Translations under genes and position numbers: made by a program
Notes under the pieces: generated by a model
Databases searched by the model: none
Told to the model about the DNA's origin: nothing
The model's input: the letters and a program-made list of their open reading frames with translations, nothing else
Shown: positions 9,329 through 16,789 of the stretch, in pieces
Layout of the letters: each line of letters starts with the position of its first letter
Position numbering within the stretch: the first letter of the stretch is position 1
Assembly: GCA_027489175.1 (NCBI GenBank)
Contig: JAIYAE010000004.1
Location: 371,161-435,160, forward strand
Length of the DNA stretch: 64,000 bases
From: Rhodobacter sp.
GTDB lineage: Bacteria; Pseudomonadota; Alphaproteobacteria; Rhodobacterales; Rhodobacteraceae
Reading direction: 5' to 3'

Positions 9329-10785
9329 TCGTATTGCTCCCGGTATTTCCGCACGATCCAGAGGGCGAGGATGTTGAGGCCCAGCGTGATGACGAACAGC
9401 GACATCCCCAGCGCGAAGGCCACCAGCGTCTCGGGTGAGTTGAATTCAGTGTCGCCGGTCAGCTGGCTGACGATCTTGACGGTGATCGTCGTCATCGCCT
9501 CGAACGGGTTCAGGTCCAGGCGCGCAGCGGCCCCGGCACCCATCGTCACGATCATCGTCTCACCAATCGCACGGCTCGCAGCCATCAGGACCGCGCCCAT
9601 GATGCCGGGCAGGGCTGCGGGCAGGACGACCTTCTTGATGGTTTCCGACTTCGTGGCCCCAAGGCCAAGCGACCCGTCGCGCATCGACTGCGGCACCGCG
9701 TTGATGATGTCATCGGCGAGGGACGAGATGAACGGGATGTTCAGGATGCCGATCACGATCCCGGCGGTCATCACAGATGAGCCGGAGTTGCCAAAGCCGA
9801 ACGGCTGGGCAAAGTAATCGCGCAGGAAGGGGCCGACCGTCACCAGCGCGAACAGGCCGAAGACCACGGTCGGGATACCGGCAATCACCTCGATCAGCGG
9901 CTTGACCACCGACCGCACCCGGTTGGACGCATATTCCGCGAGGTAGATGGCGGCGAACAGCCCAATCGGCACCGACACCAGCATCGAGATCAGGCTGATG
10001 TAAAGCGTGCCCCACAAAAGCGGGATCAACCCCAGTTCCGAATTGCCACGGAAATTCGGCGACCAGGTCAGGTTGAAGAAGAAATCCGCCGCCGGGTACA
10101 TGGTGAAGAACCGCAGCGATTCCGTCAGCATCGACAGCACGATCCCCACCGTCGTCAGGATCGCGATGGTCGAGGACAGGATCAGCAGCGCCAGCACGAC
10201 CTGCTCCACCCGGTTGCGGGCGCGGAAGTCGGGGCCGGTGGCGCGGATGGCAAAGACAAGGCCCGCGACGGACAGGATCAAGGTGAGGATGGCCCGGCCA
10301 ATCACGCCCACGCGCGCCATTTCGCGGTATTCCTGGGCTGCGGCCAGCACCTCGGGGGTGACTTCGGCGCCAAGGGCCACGCCCACGGCGGCCAAACGGT
10401 CACGGACGCTGCCAGCATCGGTGCGCACCTGTTCGGCCTCGTCTTCCGTCATCGCGCCCTGCGCGACGGCGGCGTCCAGCCCGGCGGCCACGCGGCGGAC
10501 ATCGGCGAAAAGCAGGGTGCGCGCAGACGGGTCCTCAACCATCTCGGCCGGGAAGAAACCGCTCAGCTGTCGTTCGATGACAATGGGCTGGATGATCAGC
10601 CACAGCGCAAGCGCCAGAAGGGCGGGCACCGAGGCGAGGATGAAGCCGAACCAGCCGTAATAGCCGGGCAGGGAATGCAGGCGGCGGATGTTTCCATCAA
10701 CGCTTTTCAACGCGCGCTGTCGGCAAAGGACATAGCCGGCGACAGACAGGACCGCGATGACCACCAGCAGAAGAAAGACCGACAT
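9325..10785 (-). CDS. pstC: Phosphate ABC transporter permease PstC (long form)
   Basis: A 486-aa inner-membrane permease. It has an N-terminal helix, an Ala/Glu-rich periplasmic stretch (~85-165), then the PstC core with LWGTLYISLISMLVSVPIGLFAAIYLAEYA (split here only by position, ~270-298) and the loop SMRDGSLGLGATKSETIKK (~365-383). It is longer than E. coli PstC, matching the long forms of Rhodobacterales. An intrinsic terminator separates it from pstS. Confidence 0.93.
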   Translation of the reverse strand: MSVFLLLVVIAVLSVAGYVLCRQRALKSVDGNIRRLHSLPGYYGWFGFILASVPALLALALWLIIQPIVIERQLSGFFPAEMVEDPSARTLLFADVRRVAAGLDAAVAQGAMTEDEAEQVRTDAGSVRDRLAAVGVALGAEVTPEVLAAAQEYREMARVGVIGRAILTLILSVAGLVFAIRATGPDFRARNRVEQVVLALLILSSTIAILTTVGIVLSMLTESLRFFTMYPAADFFFNLTWSPNFRGNSELGLIPLLWGTLYISLISMLVSVPIGLFAAIYLAEYASNRVRSVVKPLIEVIAGIPTVVFGLFALVTVGPFLRDYFAQPFGFGNSGSSVMTAGIVIGILNIPFISSLADDIINAVPQSMRDGSLGLGATKSETIKKVVLPAALPGIMGAVLMAASRAIGETMIVTMGAGAAARLDLNPFEAMTTITVKIVSQLTGDTEFNSPETLVAFALGMSLFVITLGLNILALWIVRKYREQYE

Positions 10786-10806
10786 GGGAACCCCGTTCGG
10801 CAGGAG

Positions 10807-10840
10807 AAAAAAGAATGGGGCGGCACCGAAGCGCCGCCCC
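10807..10840 (-). terminator. Intrinsic terminator/attenuator between pstS and pstC
   Basis: Read on the minus strand, 10840-10831 pairs with 10826-10817 around a TTCG tetraloop. The 10-bp GC-rich stem has one G-U pair and is followed by ATTC and a T6 run. It lies immediately after the pstS stop, so it should reduce expression of pstCAB-phoU relative to pstS. Confidence 0.85.
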
Positions 10841-10854
10841 GTCCCGGGATCAGA

Positions 10855-11892
10855 TCACTCCAGCGGGCCCATCGGGGTGCGCGCGGCAACCATCGCTTGG
10901 GTCGCGGCCAGTTCCGGGTCGGACACGAGGCCATACTGGGCCAAGGGGCCATTCGGGCCAGCCATGTCGTCAGACACGAAGAACTCCACATATTCCTTCA
11001 GGCCGGGGATCACGTCCATGTGCGCCAGCTTGACGTAGAAATACAGCGGACGGGACACCGGGTATTCGCCCGAAGCGATCGACTCGGTCGACGGAACGAT
11101 GCCCGACATCGTGGCAACCTGCAGCTTGTCGGTGTTGTTCTGGTAGAACGACAGGCCGAACACGCCGACGGCGTTCTTGTCGGCGTCCAGACGGGCCAGC
11201 GTCTCGGTATAGTCGCCGTCGATGTCGACCGACCGGCCATCCGTGCGCAGCTTCATGCAGCCTTCTTCGGCGGCATCTTCGTCCATGCCGGCATCCATCA
11301 TGGCCTTCATCGCGCCCGACTCTTCGCAGCCGGCGATGATGACGCGGGTGTCGAACACTTCACGGGTGCCGTGCTTGGTGCCCGGAACCAGCATCAGGAT
11401 GTCCTGGGCGGGCAGGTTCGGGTTGAACTCGGCCCACTGGGTGTGCGGGTTGGCCACCAGCGCGCCGTCCTTCAGGACCTGCTCGCCAATCGCGTTGTAG
11501 ATGTCGGCCGGGGTGAAGGCGAAAGCCGGGCCCGCGACGTCCGAAGCGAAGACGATCCCGTCATAGCCGATGCGGACTTCCATCACCTCGTTCACGCCAT
11601 TGGCGGCGCAGGTGTCCAGGTCCTTCTGGCTGATGCGCGAGGAGGAGTTGGCGATGTCGACGGTGTTTTCACCCACGCCTTCGCACATCTTGGCGCGACC
11701 GGCACCCGACCCGCCGCCTTCGACGACCGGGGTGGGGAAGTCGAAGTTTTCGCCGAAGGCTTCGGCAACGATGGTCGCATAGGGCAGCACGGTGGACGAG
11801 CCGGTGATCTGAACCTGGTCGCGGGCAGATGCCGCACCGGCCGAAAGGGCGGCGATGGCAAAAGCCGACGTCGTGATGTGCATGAGTTTCAT
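10855..11892 (-). CDS. pstS: Phosphate ABC transporter substrate-binding protein PstS
   Basis: A 345-aa periplasmic phosphate-binding protein. The signal peptide is MKLMHITTSAFAIAALSAG followed by ASARDQ; the mature part starts VQITGSSTVLPYA, with the phosphate-binding Ser/Thr loop, and GGGSGAGRAKMCEG and SSRISQKDLDTC follow. A frame open further upstream was rejected because ATG 11892 has AGGAGA 6-11 nt upstream and directly precedes the signal peptide. First gene of pstSCAB-phoU, behind a Pho-box-like site. Confidence 0.96.
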   Translation of the reverse strand: MKLMHITTSAFAIAALSAGAASARDQVQITGSSTVLPYATIVAEAFGENFDFPTPVVEGGGSGAGRAKMCEGVGENTVDIANSSSRISQKDLDTCAANGVNEVMEVRIGYDGIVFASDVAGPAFAFTPADIYNAIGEQVLKDGALVANPHTQWAEFNPNLPAQDILMLVPGTKHGTREVFDTRVIIAGCEESGAMKAMMDAGMDEDAAEEGCMKLRTDGRSVDIDGDYTETLARLDADKNAVGVFGLSFYQNNTDKLQVATMSGIVPSTESIASGEYPVSRPLYFYVKLAHMDVIPGLKEYVEFFVSDDMAGPNGPLAQYGLVSDPELAATQAMVAARTPMGPLE

Positions 11893-11950
11893 GAGAGTCT
11901 CCTGATGATCTCGCGGCCAATCGAGTCGGCCTGCGACCGGCTTACGGTCG

Positions 11951-11994
11951 CTTGATGACGGAGATATTGGACTTTTGTAAAAGTCATGTGACGG
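11951..11994 (-). promoter_or_regulatory. Pho-box-like repeats upstream of pstS
   Basis: On the minus strand, 11-bp phased units read CCGTCACATGA (11994-11984), CTTTTACAAAA (11983-11973), a weak unit, then CCGTCATCAAG (11961-11951). This fits the PhoB consensus of 11-bp CTGTCAT-type direct repeats, and the site is about 60-100 nt upstream of the pstS start. A 16-bp palindrome with a GT centre (11970-11985) overlaps it. Assignment rests on motif and context. Confidence 0.6.
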
Positions 11995-12247
11995 AACCAT
12001 GCCGGTCCGCTGTCACACCACCCTCGCAACCGCTGGCACTGCACCGCGCCTTGGGGGTGATCCCCACGCTTTGCCATTGGGCCTGACAGCGGTGGCCGCC
12101 GCAGGGGCAGGCCACGGCCAAAGGCCGCCGTGCGCCGTGGCCACAGGCGCTGACCCCCGGGACCAAACCCTGCTCTTTCCTGCGGCCCCCACAGCGGGCC
12201 AAGCGGCTGCACGGTTGCCGCGCGGGCCCCCGAGTCACCGGCTTGTG

Positions 12248-12268
12248 TTATGTTATACTATAACCTAT
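12248..12268. promoter_or_regulatory. Zur-type zinc-repressor box upstream of znuA
   Basis: A perfect palindrome, GTTATA-C-TATAAC (12252-12264), sits in an AT-rich island within GC-rich DNA. It closely matches the known proteobacterial Zur consensus core ATGTTATANTATAAC. The next gene downstream is a zinc-binding transport protein, 160 nt away, so zinc-dependent repression by Zur is likely. No zur gene is in the window. Confidence 0.75.
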
Positions 12269-12423
12269 ACCGACCATCGCCCCTTAGAAAGCAGGCCTTG
12301 ATGACCCTTCGCTGCGCCCTCCGTCCTTTGCGATCCGCCCGCCTTCTGGCGGATCACAGGCGGGTGGCCCCTGATCGGGATCAAGGCTTGCCCAATGTCT
12401 TCCAAGCCTGAAAGGACCGTCCC

Positions 12424-13419
12424 ATGTTCACTCGCCGCCTGCTTCTGGCCTCTGCCGCAGCCCTTGCCTTTGCCGCCCCTGCCCTTGCCGATGAAAAGCT
12501 GAAGGTCATTGCCACCTTCTCCATCCTTGGGGACATCACTGCCAATATCGGCGGCGACCGGGTCGAGGTGACCACCCTTGTCGGCCCGGACGGGGATGCG
12601 CATGTGTTCCAGCCCGCCCCCGCCGATGCGCAGGCCGTGGCCGGCGCGCAGGTGATCGTGGCCAATGGTCTTGGCTTTGAAGGCTGGATGGACCGGCTGA
12701 TCGAAGCCTCCGGCACCACGGCGGCACTGGTGACCGCCTCGGACGGGGTGACGCCGATTGCCTTTGGCGAAGACAAGCCTGCCGAAGAGGCTGGCCATGA
12801 TGACCATGACGACCATGCCGAAGGCGAAGCGCATGACCAGGAACATGACCACGACCATGCCGACGCCGGGCATGAGGGTCACGATCACGGCGCCTTCGAC
12901 CCGCACGCCTGGCAAAGCGTCCCGAATGTGACGCTCTATGTTGGCAATATCGAACGCGGCCTAGCCGCCGCCGATCCTGCCGGCGCCGAAACCTACAAGG
13001 CCAATGCCGCGGCTTATCTGGCCGAGCTTGCAGCCCTGGACACCGAAATGCGCGCCGCCATCGCGGCCCTGCCAGAGGACCGGCGCACCGTCATCACCTC
13101 GCATGACGCCTTCGGCTACTTCGCCGAAGCCTACGGTCTGCGCTTCGTCGCCCCGCAAGGAATCTCGACCGAGGCCGAGGCCAGCGCGCAGGACGTCGCC
13201 GCCCTGATCACCCAGATCAAGGAGGCGGGCATCACGGCGGTCTTTGTCGAAAACATCGCCGACCGCCGCCTTCTGGACCAGATCGCCTCGGAAACCGGGG
13301 CGGTCGTGGGGGGCACGCTCTTTTCCGATGCGCTGTCGGCTGCGGACGGCCCCGCCGCGACCTACCTGGCGATGATGCGTCACAACCTGGGCCAGCTGAC
13401 CGGCGCGCTGTCGCAATGA
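12424..13419 (+). CDS. znuA: Zinc ABC transporter substrate-binding protein ZnuA
   Basis: A 331-aa periplasmic metal-binding protein of the cluster A-I (ZnuA) family. It has a signal peptide ending PALADEK, an early VIATFSILGDI block, and a first metal-ligand His in DGDAHVFQP. An acidic His-rich loop at ~residues 122-155 (repeated DDHDDHAEG/HDHDHADAGH types) is the hallmark of zinc rather than manganese proteins. Further ligand motifs are DPHAWQ and ITSHDAFGYFA. A Zur-type box lies upstream. No znuB or znuC follows; the partners must be elsewhere. Confidence 0.92.
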   Translation: MFTRRLLLASAAALAFAAPALADEKLKVIATFSILGDITANIGGDRVEVTTLVGPDGDAHVFQPAPADAQAVAGAQVIVANGLGFEGWMDRLIEASGTTAALVTASDGVTPIAFGEDKPAEEAGHDDHDDHAEGEAHDQEHDHDHADAGHEGHDHGAFDPHAWQSVPNVTLYVGNIERGLAAADPAGAETYKANAAAYLAELAALDTEMRAAIAALPEDRRTVITSHDAFGYFAEAYGLRFVAPQGISTEAEASAQDVAALITQIKEAGITAVFVENIADRRLLDQIASETGAVVGGTLFSDALSAADGPAATYLAMMRHNLGQLTGALSQ

Positions 13420-14336
13420 CGGTCGATGTAGCCATCATCGGCGGCAGCTTTGCTGGCCTGACCGCCGCCCTGCAACTGGGCCGCGCCAGCCGCCGGGTGG
13501 CCGTGTTTGACACCGGACGCCCGCGCAACGCGGCCTCACCCGCAGCGCATGGCGTGCCGGGCTGGGACGGCCGCGCGCCGGGCGATATCCTGGCCGCAAT
13601 CCGGGCGGATGCGGCGGCCTATCCGACGGTGCAGTTTCACGACCATGCGGTCACCGGCCTGACGGGAACGGCTGACGCCTTCCACCTGACCACCGATGGG
13701 GAAGCGGTCCAGGCACGCCGGGTGATCCTGGCGTGCGGTGTCACGGACCGCCTGCCGCCCATCCCCGGTCTGGCGGACGGCTGGGGCACATGGGCGCTCC
13801 ACTGCCCCTATTGCCACGGATATGAGGTGAAGGGACAGCCGCTCTCCATCCTTGGGCGCGGGCCAATGGCGTTCCTGATGGCAAAACTGCTGCGCAGCGA
13901 CTGGTCCGATGACGTGACCCTGATCGCCCACGAAGGCGAGTTCGGCCCCGAGGCTGAGGGCGAAGCGGCGGCGCTTGGCGTCCGGCTGATCCGCTCGCCC
14001 GTTCAGCGGGCCGAAACGCTGGCAACGGGCGCAAGGCTTCTGCTGGCCGACGGCACGTCTCTGCTGACGGCGGGGCTTTTCCTCCACGCCGATACCAGCT
14101 TTGCCGCTCCTTTCGTGGCGGATCTTGGCCTTGCCACGGCCCAAGGCCCGACTGGCCCCTACGTGAAGGTCGGTGCCTTCAATGCCACCAGCCGCGCCGG
14201 GATCTTTGCCGCGGGCGACATCACCCGCCCCGCGGGCATCCTGACCCCGGCGCTGGCTGACGGCGCCATAACCGGCACCGCCGCGCACCAGTCCCTCCTC
14301 TGGCCAGACCGCTTTCCCCCATTGCAGGAAGGGTGA
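13416..14336 (+). CDS. FAD-dependent thioredoxin-reductase-like oxidoreductase with CPYC motif
   Basis: A 306-aa flavoprotein. The FAD-binding GGSFAG motif is at residues 9-14, and a redox pair C130-P-Y-C133 sits in HCPYCHGYEV, corresponding to the CxxC of thioredoxin reductases. A second nucleotide site is not clearly canonical (SILGRGPMAFLMAK), and FAAGDITR near the C-terminus is the FAD-end motif. The CxxCHGYE form resembles dithiol oxidases of the GliT type more than classical TrxB (CATC). The start overlaps the znuA stop (ATGA), so it probably shares zinc control. Substrate unknown. Confidence 0.8.
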   Translation: MTVDVAIIGGSFAGLTAALQLGRASRRVAVFDTGRPRNAASPAAHGVPGWDGRAPGDILAAIRADAAAYPTVQFHDHAVTGLTGTADAFHLTTDGEAVQARRVILACGVTDRLPPIPGLADGWGTWALHCPYCHGYEVKGQPLSILGRGPMAFLMAKLLRSDWSDDVTLIAHEGEFGPEAEGEAAALGVRLIRSPVQRAETLATGARLLLADGTSLLTAGLFLHADTSFAAPFVADLGLATAQGPTGPYVKVGAFNATSRAGIFAAGDITRPAGILTPALADGAITGTAAHQSLLWPDRFPPLQEG

Positions 14337-14578
14337 GCCAAGGCCCGCCGCAGCGCGGTGCCCGTCCGGCCACCCTGGCCCGGGCGGGCACGTCCCACAG
14401 CCCACGCCAAAGACGGGGTTGCCGATCCTGCGCCCCTAAGCGAAAAACCAAAAGCGCACTGGCCCGCCACATCTGGCCTTCCCCGACCTGAGGCCCCCGT
14501 GACCGCCAGCCTTTCCCACCGCACTTACCCCCAGCGCGTCACCGACGGCGGGCGCCCGTCCCAAAGGGGCAGGGTCAC

Positions 14579-14902
14579 GTGACGGCCTATGTGCATCTTG
14601 TCGAAGGCGATGACGCGGTGGACCGGCTTGCCCGCATCGCGGCGCTAAGCACAGCGTCGCGCCGGCCCGTCCTCCTCTTTGCTGAAACCGCCCCTACGCC
14701 CTGCGCCCCGCTGGATTGGCTGATGGGCCCCGGCTGCACCTGCTGCCTGCCGCCTGCCCACCCCCGCCAGCGCCTGATGGAAGCCGCCACCGACGCCACC
14801 CCTTGCCGCATCATCATCGACGCGGGGCCCCCCGCACTGGCAGACCGGATCGCGGCCCTGCTTGGGGCGCTGCCGGTGCCCCTTCGGCTGCGCATCCATT
14901 GA
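14579..14902 (+). CDS. Small CxCC protein resembling the central part of a G3E (COG0523) metallochaperone
   Basis: 107 aa, GTG start with an AGGGGCAGGG Shine-Dalgarno. The motif GCTCC (C53, C55, C56) and the following RIIIDAGPPALADRI resemble the GCxCC and ...IET(T/S)GLADP blocks of G3E GTPases such as CobW/ZigA. The Walker A segment that should precede them is missing, replaced by RRPVLLFAETAP. It could be a decayed metallochaperone or a small metal-binding protein in its own right. It follows znuA and the flavoprotein on the same strand after 242 nt with no gene. Confidence 0.55.
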   Translation: MTAYVHLVEGDDAVDRLARIAALSTASRRPVLLFAETAPTPCAPLDWLMGPGCTCCLPPAHPRQRLMEAATDATPCRIIIDAGPPALADRIAALLGALPVPLRLRIH

Positions 14903-14906
14903 CCGC

Positions 14907-15977
14907 CTAGCGCCGTTTCCCCGGCGCCTGAGTGGTCTTGTTCCCGCGCGCTCCGGTGGTGACCGGCGTGTTGCTGCGGTTTTCGTCCAGAAGCTTGCGC
15001 CAGCGGTCCAGCCTGCCCGCATCCAGCGTGCCCGCCGCCACCGCCGCCTGCACCGCGCAGCCCGGTTCATGCGCGTGGGTGCAATTGCGGAACCGGCACT
15101 CGGGTGCCAGTTCGGCAATCTCGGCAAAGAGCACATCCAGCCCCACAGACAGGTCGCTGACATGCAGCGTGCGGATGCCCGGCGTGTCGATCACCCAGCC
15201 GCCCCCCTTGATCCCGTGCAAGGAGCGTGAGGTGGTAGTATGCCGCCCCTTGGCATCCGCCTCGCGGATATCGCCAGTGGCTTGCGCCTCTTCAGGGGAC
15301 TTGTCGGCCAGCGTGTTCAGCAGCGATGACTTCCCCACACCCGACGATCCCACCAGCGCCACCGTCTGCCCCGGCCCGCACCACGGCGCCAGAATCGCCG
15401 CCGCCTCAGGTGCGTTGGCGTTCAACACCACCACGTCCAGCCCACGCTGCAGACCCGCAACGCGGTCGATGTAGGGCTGCGGATCGGGCACCTGATCGGC
15501 CTTGGTCAAGACCAGAACCGGGGTCGTCCCAGCCTCATTCGCCAGCGCCAGATACCGCTCCAGCCGCGCGGGGTTCAGGTCATCGTTGCACGAGGTGACG
15601 ATGAACAGGGTATCCACATTCGCCGCAATCAGCTGCGGCGGCCCGCCGCCCTCGGTCCGGCGCTGCAACAGGGTGTGGCGGTCCAGGCGGCGGATCAGAC
15701 GGTTGGTCCCGTCCTCGACCAGCACCCAGTCCCCCACCGCATAGGCCGAGGTGTTGGCTTGCGGCGGCAGTTGCAGCCGCACCGGGCCAGTGCCGGTTTC
15801 CGCCGTCATCCGCGCACGGTGGACAGTCGCCACGCGCATCGGCTGCAGGCCCGCCTCATCCTCAGCCAGTTGGTCGGCAAGGAACGGCGTCCAGCCAAGG
15901 GCCAGCAGGGAAGGCGCAGTCTGATCCAATCTCTCGCTCACCCTTGACTGAGTGCGCGACCCCGCGCGCCGATGCAA
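14907..15977 (-). CDS. rsgA: Ribosome small-subunit-dependent GTPase A
   Basis: A 356-aa circularly permuted GTPase assisting late 30S maturation. An N-terminal OB-fold (~residues 45-100) is followed by permuted G motifs: G4 LTKAD (~residue 160), G1 GSSGVGKSSLL (~residue 210), G3 DTPG in WVIDTPGIR. The C-terminal zinc-binding CRFRNCTHAHEPGC (residues ~297-310) completes the family pattern. The most upstream ATG is used; a GTG at 15941 is an alternative start. The 3' end is 4 nt from the convergent CxCC gene. Confidence 0.93.
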   Translation of the reverse strand: MHRRAGSRTQSRVSERLDQTAPSLLALGWTPFLADQLAEDEAGLQPMRVATVHRARMTAETGTGPVRLQLPPQANTSAYAVGDWVLVEDGTNRLIRRLDRHTLLQRRTEGGGPPQLIAANVDTLFIVTSCNDDLNPARLERYLALANEAGTTPVLVLTKADQVPDPQPYIDRVAGLQRGLDVVVLNANAPEAAAILAPWCGPGQTVALVGSSGVGKSSLLNTLADKSPEEAQATGDIREADAKGRHTTTSRSLHGIKGGGWVIDTPGIRTLHVSDLSVGLDVLFAEIAELAPECRFRNCTHAHEPGCAVQAAVAAGTLDAGRLDRWRKLLDENRSNTPVTTGARGNKTTQAPGKRR

Positions 15978-16079
15978 GCCCCGCCGTGCACGCCAGGGCC
16001 GTGCCTGCTGGACGGCCCCCCGTGCCGCGCGCTATAGGCCCAGACCTGCGGCGAAACCTGCCGCGCGAAGGGGCCAATC

Positions 16080-16679
16080 ATGCTGTGGGACATTCGGGCA
16101 CGCATGAAACCGGCCCTGTCGATCATCGACCTCATCCCCAACGTCCACCGCACGCCCGCGCTGGTCGCCCTGCGCCGCGCCGTGGTGGAAGGCCGCCCCG
16201 CCGCCTTTCGCCTTGACCCTGATGACCGGGAACTCGCGTTTCATGAGGCGTCGGTGCAACTGACCTCACCCATCGGCGCGCGGGTGCTGAAGGGGCTTTA
16301 CCTCGCGGGTGAGCTGAAGCTGAAGAAACCCGGCCTCCGCCCCGTGCCCGCGCTTGACGCCTATATCGCCACCGAACCTGCCTTCCGGGCCGACGTGGCG
16401 CGGATCCTCGCGGCCGAAGACGCCCGCCTGCAGCGCCTGGCCGAGATCATCGCCAACCCCGACACCGCCCGCCCGGAGGAGCTGACAGTCGCGCTGATCG
16501 ACAAGGTCTTTACCGCGCGTCTGGGCCATGCGGCCCTTGGCACGCTGCGGATCGGCGGCATGGACTGCCACCGCAGCCTTGCCCCCGCCACCCTGGATGA
16601 CCGCCTGCGAGCCGAAGACAAGCTGGTGATCTGGTGGCTTGACGGCAACGGCCAGCGCCAGGGCGACCCCGCCGCCTGA
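16080..16679 (+). CDS. Hypothetical protein
   Basis: 199 aa; I do not recognise the family. AAGGGG lies about 9 nt before the ATG. The protein looks soluble and cytoplasmic, with no signal peptide or membrane segment, and ends in a charged region (LDDRLRAEDKLVIWWLDGNG). Codon use matches the neighbours, so the gene is probably real. It stands alone between divergent rsgA and the RND operon, about 110 nt upstream of the adaptor gene. Confidence 0.75.
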   Translation: MLWDIRARMKPALSIIDLIPNVHRTPALVALRRAVVEGRPAAFRLDPDDRELAFHEASVQLTSPIGARVLKGLYLAGELKLKKPGLRPVPALDAYIATEPAFRADVARILAAEDARLQRLAEIIANPDTARPEELTVALIDKVFTARLGHAALGTLRIGGMDCHRSLAPATLDDRLRAEDKLVIWWLDGNGQRQGDPAA

Positions 16680-16728
16680 CCCCGTTTCACGCATGGATGC
16701 CCATCGCAGGGCAGGGGGCGCGGCCCCC

Positions 16729-16766
16729 CTTGCACTTACACATATAAAGATACATATATGTGCAAG
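16729..16766. promoter_or_regulatory. Candidate ArsR/SqrR operator overlapping the RND-sqr operon promoter
   Basis: An AT-rich island has nested inverted repeats: CTTGCAC (16729-16735) with GTGCAAG (16760-16766), and CACATATA (16739-16746) with TATATGTG (16755-16762), the latter pair separated by 8 nt. It also contains the self-palindrome ACATATATGT (16752-16761). TTGCAC at 16730 could act as a -35 element. It is 24 nt upstream of the adaptor start, and the operon encodes its own ArsR-family repressor, so autoregulation here is likely. Confidence 0.65.
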
Positions 16767-16789
16767 TAACGCAGCGAAGGCAGACCCCT

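Larger units (their letters stand above)
11893..12423. other. Gene-free interval between divergent pstS and znuA
   Basis: This 531-bp stretch has no convincing gene. It contains the Pho-box-like repeats (11951-11994), a 9-bp inverted repeat with a 15-nt loop (12110-12118 with 12134-12142), the Zur-type palindrome (12252-12264) and an 8-bp inverted repeat (GATCCGCC/GGCGGATC, 12331-12354). A 36-codon ORF starts at 12301 and stops at 12411; I could not support it as a leader peptide. Confidence 0.6.

Noticed and set aside
12301..12411. 36-codon ORF before znuA as a leader peptide
   Set aside because: No convincing ribosome-binding site, no metal-codon run, no clear attenuator.
14358..14582. 74-codon frame upstream of the CxCC gene
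   Set aside because: Pro/Arg-rich, no homology recognised, no good start signal.
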